This document shows, piece by piece, positions 22,384 to 34,300 of a DNA stretch of 64,000 nucleotides. The stretch lies in assembly GCA_026122225.1 (NCBI GenBank), contig JANEZZ010001871.1:248001-312000 (forward strand), read 5' to 3'. The translations under genes were made by a program, and so were the position numbers. The notes under the pieces were generated by a model that searched no databases, was not told where the DNA came from, and saw only the letters and a list, made by a program, of their open reading frames with translations. Position 1 is the first letter of the stretch; each line of letters opens with the position of its first letter. This DNA comes from Heloderma charlesbogerti (lineage: Eukaryota > Chordata > Lepidosauria > Squamata > Helodermatidae).

Positions 22384-25300
22384 GTAGGAGGCCCGCCGGC
22401 ATCCCCAGGCTGCCTCCCCCGCCCCCTGTCCGGGGCCTCCACCCCCAGCCCCATCTTTATTCGCTTAACGCCGGTTGGAGTATCAGCTGCCCCCCTTGAC
22501 GCGCTTTTCCTGTCCCACTGCCAAAGGCTGCAGTCCTAACATACACGCTTACCTAGGAGTCGCGCCGTTGAACTCTGGGGTTTATTTTCGAGTAGACGTG
22601 TACACGCTCGTCCTCGTAGCTTGGCTTCAGCTGGTCGGGGCACCTCTTGCTTCGCCTTAGGGATGGCGCCGGCTACCATTTCCTAAAATAATTGCTTCTT
22701 TCCCTTTAAGGGACTGGGGCGAGACTCAAAAACTTCAATTTTTTTTAAAGTATATTTTTTTAAAAACCCAACAGGATTTGTAAGAACATTTAGGGTGCAA
22801 TCTTCTGCATGTGTACTCAAAAAAAGGCCTACAGCTCCCAGCATGCCAGGCTGGGACATGCTGGGAGTTGGAGGGCGTTTTTTCTGTCTAAACGGGCAGA
22901 GGATTGTGCCCTTAATAACATTTTTTAAAATAATGATAATTTATCAGATTTTTAGGTGTTTATCTGGGCAGTTCATAGCACATTAAGTTAAGGCTACAAT
23001 CCTATTTACGCTTACCTGATTTCAGTGGGACTTCGTAGTAGGACACACACTGAGGCTGTTCACAGAGCATAACAGCCAACCGTGGGTTATAATAACACAC
23101 AGCGAGGCTAGGGTGCGTGAGGCTGCCATTTTGAATATGGAAGCCTCGCTTAGGGGTTCTTGTGTAACGGGAACCTGGCAAGCATGGGTTGTTTAACCCG
23201 TGTATGACCCATGCTTGCTAGGTTTGCGTGACACAGCCCCCAAAGAGGGGTTGGATATGCAATTTGGTGCCTGCAGGCACTGTGGCTCCCACAAGGAGCC
23301 ACAATGTATTGGCGGAACAGGGTCGCTGAGTAAGACATGCATGCACTGTGAAAATTGCTGCTTCTATACTTTCAATGCAATCCTATGTACATCTACTCCT
23401 AAATGAGGTCCACTGAGTTCAATGAGGTTTATGCTCAGGTAAGTATGTATGGGTTTGCAACCTTTGATGTGCATCCAGCTCTTCAACATCCAAATTCCTT
23501 TTCTTCTGTTTTGTTTGTTTTTAGTTGTTTAGGGTACAGTTCTATACACATCTGGGAGTAAGTTCCATTGGACTAAGTGGGGCTTATTTCGGAGGAGACA
23601 TGTTACATGTACATGTTGCACTGTAAGTTACCTGTTACATATAAATATCACTTTCATCCGCTATGGGAAACTGTATCATTGTTAAATAAACAAACATTTT
23701 GCAAAGTAAAGAGCATTACATTAAAAAAAGAGAGAATGAAAATATAATACCTTCAGCAGAATCCCCAGAATCCCCTAGTTGCCACCTGCCTCATGGGGGG
23801 ATATCTGGAGGGGTGCCTGTAAAGATGATCTGAGTGCACGGGCAGGTTAAGAACATAAGAGCCCTGCTGGATTAGGCTAAAGGTCTATCTGGTCCAGCAT
23901 TCCGTTGCCACAGTGGCCAACCAGATGCCCCAGTGAGAAATCCACAAGCAAGACATGGGTGCAATAACATCCACCACTTATGTTCTCCATTAACTGGTAT
24001 TCACAGTCGTAGCCTCTGAGACTGGAGGTAATATATAGCCATCATGGCTAGGTCGATGGGGGAATGGTTAGCATTTATATGTCACTTAGGGCGCAATCGG
24101 AGGTAGCCGACTATCCAAAGCAGGGCAGGCGAAGCATGGAGGGGATCTTCACACTCCGGCTACCCTGCATTTGCAGCTAGACAGCCGATTATGGCTGTCT
24201 AGCTGGGTGCTTGGGGCGTGGTGGGGAGGCTGGATGACGCATAGGAAACGTCATAATGACACTTCTGTGGTCTCCTCCCCTCCCCGGGAATGCCCTCTAT
24301 TCTCCAGCTCCACGCCACAGTTACAAGCACAGAGACAGGGAAGAACCGTGGAGCATGTACGAGGCAGCAGGGGGCGGGGCAGGGAGCATGGTTTCTGGGA
24401 ACCAAAAAATCCTATGTCCATCTAGACACTGTCCAGGAGCCAGAGGATTGCTTTCTTAGAGTGTTCAAAGCATTTCAGATATATTATCTTTTTGTAATTC
24501 TTGCAACAACCCTGCAAAGTACAACACTATTATTTATTTTAATTTTTCTTGTTACATTTATATCCTGCCTTTTTTCCTCTTGCAAGGAATCCAAGGTGGC
24601 TTACATGGTCCTCCTCTCCATTTTATTCTCACAACAGCCCTATAGGTTAGGAAGAGAGTTATTATCCTCATGATGTAGATAGGGTTGCTGAGGTTGAGAG
24701 AGAGACACTTGCCTAAGGCCACTTAGTGAGACCATGGCAGTGGCAAAATTTGAATCTGGGATCTCCTGAATTGTAGCATACAACATGATCTTGGCATAAC
24801 TGGCAGAAATTCATCACAGTAAGGTTTTCCTCATGACTCACCTGCTTTATTGGTGAAAGTTTATCAATCATCGCATTTCTATGCAGGGAAAAGCACCACC
24901 TTTTGATTCTGACTGTTGTATTATGAAGCTATTAAAGCATAGACTCCTGTCCATTAAAAGAATAAAAAGACAGCATTGGGATACTGGGTTGCTGTCATTT
25001 TTCCAAACAGAGCACCTATAATGTAAATTAATATATATTATAATAAATAATAATATATCTTTAACAGCTGCACAGCAGGCAGGTATTCAGCAAGTGACAC
25101 TTACTCAACGCCATAGCTTGTTCAAGGGAAAAGGTTCCGTGAATTTTGGGTACCAGAGAGTATTTAAGCAAATCAACAAAACAAACCTAGAAGCAGGTAG
25201 AAATTAAATCAAGAGCCTGGTGGAATAAAAAGGTCATAACCACCTACCTAAAAATCATAAATGAGGGGGAAATTGAACCTCTTAAAATACAACAGCCTTG

Positions 25301-28300
25301 TATTTAACAACCTGCGGTGGCCAGGAATGTCATGCAGGGAAATGCAGGGAACTCCACATGCTGTGAAGTGAGCAGGCCAACAGAGGAGGGATGGATTGTT
25401 CTGTCTCTCCTTCACCAGTCCCCTTGGTTTCTGCACTAGCTGTAGAGGAAGGAAAGCCTTTTCCTTCATAACCAGCGTGGAAAATGCAGGTTACTAGCCT
25501 CTTAGCATGTTTGTAATTTTTCTTGTAGGCTAGTAACTTTTGTGGCTTTATCTACAAGGCCAAAATTATTTATTTATTTATTTATTTCTATACCGCCCAA
25601 TAGCCGAAGCTCTCTGGGCAGTTCACAAAAATTAAAACCAAACAACACACAATAAAACAATTTAAAATATATAGAACATTAAAACCACAATATAACAATA
25701 CAACCACAATAAAACCTAGCAGCAGTACAGGAGTTTAAAATACAGATTTAAAACAGCAAAGCTAAAAATTTAGAAAGCTAAAATGCTAAAATGCCTGGGA
25801 AAATAAAAAGGTCTTCACCTGGCGCCGAAAGGAGTACAATGTAGGCGCCAGGCGAACCTCACTAGGGAGCTCATTCCAGAGCCGGGGTGCCACAACAGAA
25901 AAAGCCCTCCTCCTAGTAGCCACCCGCCTCACTTCCTTTGGCAGGGGCTCACGGAGAAGGGCCGCTGATGATGTTTATGATATAAAACATATACTGTTAA
26001 AATCTGCACACATACATCCTGTTCTGGTTTTATCCCAGCTACCAACAGAAACAGAAAAGCAATTTCCCTGCCATCTAACTCTTTTCCGCTGTTATATTTA
26101 AGCACTTCCTTAAGACACATTCACCCTGACTTTTCCTGATTGATCCAGCTTCCCTTTTACTTTACTTTCTTCCTTAATGTGTTCTGTCTAACTTGAAATT
26201 GTAAACCTGCAAGCACAGCCTGTTTTATTCTTAATTTTTTTCCAGTGCCTAGTGACTTTAGGTGCTTTATAAATAAATGTTTAAATAAGTAATTTTAAAA
26301 GCGAGACAGTTTAACTCAGGTTTCAGTCCTATGCACAGTTACTTGGGATTAAGCCCCATTGAACTCTCTCAAACTGACTTATGAGTAAATACACATAGGA
26401 TCACCCCATCAGCCTTCTAAGTCATGGTATTTAAGGCTGCAGTCCTATACACTCTTACGTGGGAATAAACATGTATTCTAGATTACACTATACATTACCA
26501 AGCAGAAACTTTTGTTCCAAAGCTTTGCTTTTAATCAGGTCATTAGTACATCAGTGTTTTCTTTATTAGTTTGGTCGTTTTTTAAAAAACAAAAATGTAA
26601 CATTAAAACATATTGATTTATAATTAGACAGAAACATAGGGCACTGCCATATACTCAGATCATTGGTCCATCTAGCTTGTTATTTCCTGCACTGACTGGC
26701 AGCAGCTGTCCAGGGTTTCAGAAAGGAGTCTGTGGCCTGGTTTGCATGATCACAGTATGGGCAAGAAATCATGGTGGCTTATTTCCCCTCCTGTGCATGG
26801 CAGTCATATGCTGGAAGGATTTGCATAATTACTCTCACCAGCGTGGCTTGCCTTGTCATGTGAAGCCAGTGGTTAACAAGCCACCAAGAATCCATGGGCT
26901 TTTTTAGGGTTCTCAAATGACCAGCGCACGCAGCGGGAGAAAGAAGTCACTGTGGCTTATTTCTCTTGCCATGATCGTGTGAACTGGATGTAGTGGAATA
27001 TGCATTGTAGTGTGTGGAATTGATAAGAATTTATTGTATTTTGTAGATATGACTAGTTCCATGTGCGGATTATCAGATAACTATGAGTAATGGAATATAT
27101 TCTTGGAATTGAAGGAAGGCTGCCACAAGTGGGTCAGTTAGGTACTGGAAACAGCACACTGCTTGGTTTAGCAGGGATACCGTTGTCTAGGTGTTACTGG
27201 TGTCAATGGCAGGCCTGGTTACATTGAGAACAATGGGAATGGTGGTAAGACCAGGTCTCAAACTAAGGATGAGGTCATCAACTTCATGGGGGTTATAAGA
27301 CCAGGGTTTGATTTGTTTGGGAGAGAGATCCTGAGAAAATAAGAAACCCACCATATGTGTGTAGGCTGGCTTCACACATCATGCCTCCCATTTAGGTAAA
27401 TATGAACTTTTGATAGATTGAGAGGAACCTAGGTTTTACTATGTTGAAAATATGCTTGTTATTATTTTCATTATACTCTTAGGGATTATAACTTGTGTAT
27501 ATTTGGGGATGTTTGTAACCTGCCTCCTCTTAGCTAAAGCTTGTTATTCTCTTAGACTGTTTGAGCAATAAATATATATTCTTTAATACCACATTTGTGT
27601 TGCCTGGCTTGTGAGAGGTTTCAGGGACCACTACCCATACATTATTTCTTGAAGCCCTAAACACTTGGTAGAGGTTTGCAAATCTATCACCAAGTGGGGT
27701 CTGTCCTTAAAGCTGTTGTATTCTCTCTTGATCTGTTGAATCTCAGATACACCCGTTCAAGTTTGGGAAACAAGCTAGCCGGATGGAGTGAGAAGAAGTT
27801 ACTTGTCTCATGGGTTTTTCCCAGTCCTACTTAGAGACACCAGGGATTGAACCTTCAACCTTCTGCATGCAAAGCACATGCTTTACCACTGCGTTGTAGC
27901 CTTTCCTTTAACTCTTTGCATTGTATATGCATTGTATACCTGTTTAGCAACTGGAGAAGTATTCCATAACCTATATTCAATTCTCTGAGAGAATACAGCT
28001 TACTTTCAAGATTTTTCATCCTAGCTGTATGGTTTTCACTAGGGGCATTGCTAGGGTCTTAAAAGAACCGGGGCACAGGCCCATAACACAAATTTGCATA
28101 TAGACAAACACACACACACACACACGTCTAAACGCATGGCCACTGTGTGTATGTGGTGCGTGCATGCATGCATGCAGTGTGCTTGCGTGTGTTTATAGAT
28201 TACATACATACATGCATACATAAGAAGTGTGCACTGACCCCCCACCCCACTTCAACTCAGACCCCGATTCAGCACTTTAGAAAACATCCCACTTCTGACC

Positions 28301-31300
28301 TGGCCAATTTGTAGTCGGACCACTTCAGCTCGGCACCAAACCTGAGTCAAGGTCTAGAAAAATTAGTCTTTATGCTGCCTGTTGACTGCCATGGGAAATT
28401 AGAAAAAAAACTGTAACTTTTTTCTCTTGGTCAGAACTGGATAATTTCAGGCATAGTAGCCCCCTAGAAGGGGGTTACACCTGCCCAATGTCACAAAAAT
28501 AGGTGCAGGGTTTATATTTTGATTTTCTATTAAAGGGAACTGCCAATAACGTTTTAATTCCTTGGAAGAATTGGGTAAAAATTTCAGGATTCATTGCCCC
28601 ATCAGAGGAGAGCATGTCTGCCAAATTTCAGAATGCTAGCCACAAGGGTTTTTGTGCAAGGGTGGCCTTGACATTTTGAGGTCTCTATGTTCCTTGTTGA
28701 CCATTGTTCTGAAAGTTACAGACAGCCTAGAGTTGTCCCTAAGTGGGAAACCAGCAAAGTTTCAGAAGGATAGGTGCAGCAGTTCACGTAGAAGGGGAGT
28801 TCTCCAGTTCGGGGGAGGGAATGACTTGCTTTCCCTTCCATTCACCCCTTCCCCAGTAGTTTTTGGGAAAATTTGTATGAAAATTAGAGGTCATTAGAGG
28901 TGTCCCCCAGGCAAGAAACCTGCAAAGTTTCTGAAGGATATACATGCATTCTAATTTAGAATGACTAGAATTTATTTACATTTCACCAATGTTAGCAGCA
29001 GGGGAACATGGGTGGGAAGGTGCTAGTGCTCTCATGTCCTGCTTGTGGGTTTCCTATGGGCATCCGGTTGGCCACTGTGTGAACAGAATGCTGGACTAGA
29101 TGGAGCTTGGTCTGATGCAGCATGGCTCTTCTTATGTTCTTAAATAGAGCTTGCCTCTGAGCATGTGCAGAATGTTCTTCTTTCACCGCTGAGCACTTGC
29201 ATTCTCCCCCTACCAATTCTATTCCCCTTCATGCAACCATCCCTCCTCATCCTACCATCCTCAAGCAACTTTTCATAAAAACAGATGTCTTGTTTTGTGC
29301 AACTCCTCTCTATGCACAAGCTGTCATTCTGTCTTCCTCCCCATAACTTCATTTGTGCCAAGACTTCACCAGGATTCAGCCAATGAGTCTGTTTTCAAAA
29401 CTAGGGCTCAGTTATGGAGAAACTCTATGGGGCCTCGGTGGCTTAGTGGTTAAGACGCTGAATTGCAGACCGGAAGGTCAGCAGGACAGCAGTTCGAGAC
29501 CCGAGTGCTGCTTGACGGAGTGAGCTCCCATCTTCTGTCCCAGCTTCTGCCAACCTAGCAGTTCGAAAGCAAGAAATTGCAAGTAGATAAATAGGTACCG
29601 CCTCGGCGGGAAAGGTAACAGCGTTCCGTGCACCTTGGTGTTCAGTCATGCCGGCCACATGACCACGGAAGCATCTTCAGACAGTGCTGGCTCTTCGGCT
29701 TAGAAGTGGAGATGAGCACCACACCCTAGAGTCGGACATGACTGGTTGGGGACACCTTTACCTTTACCTTTTTATGGAGAAACTCTGAGCATGCATTTAG
29801 TGTCTTTCCCTCACCACTGAAGCTAGAGCTCATGCAAAAAAAAACCAAACCCACAAATGACAAAACATGCATAGGACTGAGCTGCAAGTGTAGCCAGTTC
29901 ATTAGACGGAATTGGGTAGGCACTGTATTAAGCCTGCAGTACCATGCTCCCAACAGTGGGCATGTAAGAGCAGAAAAGAAAGGTAGGGCGAGAGAAGTTC
30001 TTTACACCTCAAAAAAACCCTACCCCAGAGATTAGGGATAGCGACCTCCTAATGGTCACCTTAAACACCTTTTGATTAGGATCTCTAATCCCCTGGGTGA
30101 CTTGACAGTTTTTACTTTCTGTTTTAGACTTTGAGAAATGGAAACTTTACGCATGGCTAGCGCAAAAGCCACCAGACCTTACTGTCTGAAATTTGGTAGG
30201 TTCAGTGAGCTCCATAGGGCCTGCTAGGTCCCCAAATTCCATGCATGTATGTGGAAGCACAAAAGAATTATAGCTCTTTACTTTGACAGATTTTCTTGGA
30301 AAAAGCAAATTTTACCTGTGACTAGCACAAAAACCACTGGACCTAACTGCCTGAAATTTGGCAGATTCAATCAGTTCAATGGGGGCTACCACGCCTCCAA
30401 ATTTCATTTATTTATCATACAAACTAAAAACCTTATGGCCATTTTTGTTTTCCAATGCAAGTCAATGGGAAATGTAAAAAAAATGGCAAATAGGACAGAT
30501 CCAAAGATCCGGGGCACAGCTCCAAAGATCCAGGGCCCATGCCCATGCGGGGCCTTTTTAACAACACCCCTGGTTTTCACCAATTTCAGATGTGTCACTT
30601 AAAGCATTTGAGGGGGCATTTCCCTCGTTCTTGGTGTGCATGTGTTGTATGAAACATAAACATGCAGATTTAAATGTGCTCGTATGGTTTTAAAAATGAT
30701 TTATGGCCATGCAGGAAGATGAATTGACCATCACATTTCAACCTTCCTGTATTTTGCAGATGTGTTCCACCTGAAATTCATTTTTTATTTTTCTACCCAC
30801 CATTTTTTCTCTCCGTTTTATAGGTTTCCAATTGGTGTCACTCCATTGACACAAGGTATCCAACAAATCAAACAAATGTCACTCCATTGACACAAGGTAT
30901 CCACCAGCAGAACAGGGTGGGGGACGATTTTCAGAAATTCCCCTGCACCGCCTCCCACACTGTTCCGAACGGCCTCCCAACCCTCCGGAGTAGACTGGGG
31001 CAGCTGCAGGGGTAGGGGGAAATCCTAAACATTGCCCCTTTCTTTGTTCTGCTGATGGGTGCTTTCTGTTAGCAGAGGGACACCAACCAAACACCACCCC
31101 GACAAATGTAGGAATGGTGTTTTCCACATTTTAACTTCTCCATCCATAGAAGTGTCTCTTTGATCACTATTCACAAGTGTGACATGCAAGGGCGTCGTTA
31201 GGAAAGGGCTCACCTGGGCACAGGCACAGGATCTTTTTTGAGCTGTGCCCCGGATCTTTTAAGCTGTCCTAATTTGTCATTTTTTTACATTTTCCCATTG

Positions 31301-34300
31301 ACTTGCATTGGAAAATAGAAACGGCCATAACATTTTTGGTTTCTATGATAACTACATGACATTTGGAGGTTTGGTAGCCCCCATAGAGCTGGCTGAGCCT
31401 GCCAAATTTCAGACAGTTGGGCCTAGTGACTTTTGTGCTAGCCACAGGTAAAATTTGCTATTTTCAAGAAAATCTGTCAAAGTAAAAAGCTGTTTTTGTG
31501 TGTGTTTATTCTCAATTATTAGGACAATTAAGCGGCCCTAATTGTCATGTTTTTACATTTTCCCATTGACTTGCATTGGAAAATAGAAATGGCCATTACT
31601 ATTAGAGATCTTAATCAGAAGGTGTTTATGGTGACCATTAGGAGGTCACTATCCCTAATCTCTGGTGTAGGGTTGTTGTTGTTTTTTGAGGTGCAAAAAC
31701 CCTCTCTCCCTTTACTTTTCTTCTCTTACATGCCCACTGTTGGGAGCTTGCTTGCAATGAAATTTTGAAGAGGGAGATCGAAGGGAAGAAAGAGCTCCAT
31801 GTGAAATACTGGTATTTCACACAGCATCTGATTTTACTGCCCCAAACTGGAACCTTTGGCTTCTGCAGAAGTTTAGTAGCTTCAGTTCAGCAAAGGATCC
31901 AATCAGCCTCCACAAACTTCTTTCTCCCCCTCCACTTTAATTTCTCCTAAATAGCTGTAGGACTCGATTTATTCCAAAAGGAGAGTTCGGACTATGTGGC
32001 GTCATGATCGAGGAACTGCTGAGGCTTTTAAATAGGTTCTAGAGGTTTTTTAAAAAGCTAGAAAAAGCCTTCAGCCACCTCACCTCATAAAGTTAATGTA
32101 AGTATGTGAAATCCTTACAACCCCTCCACAGCCTCCTCAATTCCTCTGAAGTATTACCTGTCTGAAAGGAGCCAAACTTGGCTTAAGGAATTCTGTCTAC
32201 ATGCCCCCCCCTCCACATCTCCAATCACCATTCTTCTTTTCTTCTTCCCTCACCTATCCTGTTCTTTCTTTTTCTTCTTTGTTCCACCCAGGGCATATCT
32301 TGGGGAATTCTTAAAGAGAATTCTCTTTAGCAGAGAAGAGAAGTTCTGAACTGTATTTGACTTTATACAAACAGACAAGAGGGTTTGTTTTTCTCCTCCT
32401 CCTCACTCAAGCCTTTGAGAAAAGTGGGTTCACATGGTTGCCGAGAAAAAATCTGGGGTTGTTTTGTTTGTCAGTTGCCATTATCCAGCAATAGGGAGGG
32501 CTGTGGCTCAGTGGCAGAGCACATGCTTGGCATGCAGAAGGTCCCAGGTTCAATCCCCAGCATCTCCAGGTAGGGCTAGGAAAGAATCCTGCCTGGAACC
32601 CTGGAGAGCCGCTGCTGTCAGTGTCAACAATACTGTGCTAGATGGACCCAGCGTCTGACTCAGTATAAGGCAGCTTCCTAGGCTCCTATGAACAGAAAGC
32701 TTTAATAAAAAAAATAGGAGTTTTTGGTTTGTTTTTAAAGTGGAGGGGAGATAAATACTGCTCATTTGTTCAATCCTATGTATGCCTACTCAGAAGCCCC
32801 ATTATGTTTAATGAGGCTTACCCTCAAGAAAGTGTGCATAGGTTTCCAGCACAAGTTACTTTTGCAGGGAGGTTTGCACCTTGATGTTCTGCATGTTTAC
32901 TCAAAAATAAGTCCTGAGTTGTGAGCATGGTACTGCAGGCTTAATGCCTACCCAGTTCCGGCTAATGAATTGACTAACCTTTCAGCTCAGTCCTATGCAT
33001 GTTTTGTCATTTGTGGGTGATGGTGGTGGTCTTGCATGAACTCTAGCTTCAGTGATGAGGGAAAGGCACTTAGTACATGCTCAGAGTTTCTCCATAACTT
33101 AGCTCTAGTTTTGAAAACAGACTCATTGGATGAATCCCGGTGAAGTCTTGGCACAAATGAAGTTATGGGGAGGAAGGTACAATGAGAGCTTGTGCATAAC
33201 AAGGAAGAGGTAGAGGAGAGTTGCACAAAACAAGACATCTGTTTTGATGAAGAGTTGCTGGAGGATGGTAGGATGAGGAGGGATGGTTGCATGGAGGGGG
33301 ATAGAATTGGTAGGGGGAGAATGTAAGTGCTCAGTGGGGAAAGAAAAGCATTCTGCATATGCTCAGAGGCACTGTCTAAGACATAAGAAGAGCCATGCTG
33401 CATCAGACCAAGATCCATCTAGTCCAGCATTTTATTCACACCGTGGCCAACCCACAAGCAGGACATGAGTGCACTAGCACCTTCCCACCCATGTTCCCCT
33501 GCTGCGAACATTGGTGAAATGTAAATAAATTCTGGTCATTCTAAATTTGCAGGCATGTATATCCTTCAAAAACTCTGCAGGTTTCTTGCCTGGGGGACAC
33601 CTCTAATGACCTCTAATTTTCATACAAATTTACCCAAAAACTATTCAGGAGGGCATGAATGGAAGGGAAAGCAAATCACTCCCTTCTCCAAAGTGGAGAA
33701 CTCCCCTTCCACATGAACTGCTGCACCTATCCTTCTGAAACGTCTGAAATTTGGTAGACATGATCTCCTCTGATGGGGCAATGAATCTTGAAATTTTTAT
33801 CTAGGTAGGTGGCAGTATTGCAACCGAAACTCTCCCCACGGAAGCTGGGTCTCGGGTAGCTGGCTCAGGTCGAGTCAGCCTTCCATCCTTCTGAGGTCGG
33901 TAAAATGAGTACCCAGCTTGCTGGGGGAAAGGTAGTCACGACTGGGGAAGGCAATGGCAAACCACCCCACTATAGTCTGCCATGAAAACGCCAGTGTAAG
34001 CAGTGTCCCTCTAGGGGTCAGTAATGACCCGGTGCTTGCACAGGAGGAACCTTTCCTTTTCCAAGGAATTAAAACGTTATTAGCAGTTCCCTTTAAAAGA
34101 AAATCAAAATATAAACCCTGCACCTTTTTTTCTGACATTGGGCAGGTGTAATCCCCTTCTAGGGGGCTACTATTCCTGAAATTACCATCCAGTTCTGACC
34201 AAGAGAAAAATATTTACAGGGTTTTTTTTTTCTAATTTCCCATGGTATTCAACAGGAAGCATAAAGACTCGTTTTTCCAAACCTTGACTCAGATTTGGTG

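Larger units (their letters stand above)
22030..22470. promoter_or_regulatory. CpG island promoter of the CABCOCO1-like gene
   Basis: This is the only sustained GC- and CpG-rich block in the window. It surrounds the first coding exon and contains GC-box-like CCGCCC and CCCCGCCC strings upstream of the ATG, and no obvious TATA box. Long antisense reading frames here are by-products of the base composition. The transcription start cannot be placed exactly, but it should lie between about 22060 and 22310. Confidence 0.75.
28040..30572 (+). mobile_element. hAT-like non-autonomous element, copy X1
   Basis: A 2,533-bp element with left end TAGGGGCATTGCTAGG and right end ACAACACCCCTG (inverted repeats). 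It is flanked by exact 8-bp duplications GTTTTCAC at 28032-28039 and 30573-30580. It has no transposase frame. The interior shows a CA-rich microsatellite (28107-28125), a captured CR1 tail, a Sauria-type SINE and two partial copies of an internal block with CTGAAATTTGG (30185 and 30350). Most of it matches X2 (31187-34587) in reverse complement. An 8-bp duplication suggests the hAT superfamily, but the TIR does not identify a known family to me. Confidence 0.8.
31748..32918. mobile_element. Insertion private to X2
   Basis: X1 reads continuously across this point (ATGCTCCCAACAGTGGG, reverse complement). X2 contains 1,171 extra bp between TTGGGAGC (31740-31747) and TTGTGAGC (32919-32926), a possible 8-bp duplication with one mismatch. 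The segment includes a tRNA-Ala-like SINE and a TCCTATGTATG-type palindromic repeat. Deletion from X1 is the alternative. Confidence 0.5.

Noticed and set aside
21980..22402. 140-codon antisense frame and overlapping plus-strand frames of 100-129 codons in the CpG island
   Set aside because: Frames in all directions are open because the GC-rich island has few stop codons. None shows a domain, and the true exon 1 explains the locus.
28095..28230. CRISPR-like or regulatory repeat array
   Set aside because: It is simple CA/TGCA microsatellite sequence inside a transposon, without spacers, in vertebrate DNA.
29427..29500. A tRNA gene with A and B boxes
   Set aside because: It is the head of a SINE with perfect 15-bp target duplications and a BovB-type tail.
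32493..32565. tRNA-Ala gene
   Set aside because: The tRNA-like head is fused to a SINE body and tail, and copies of the same unit occur elsewhere in the window.
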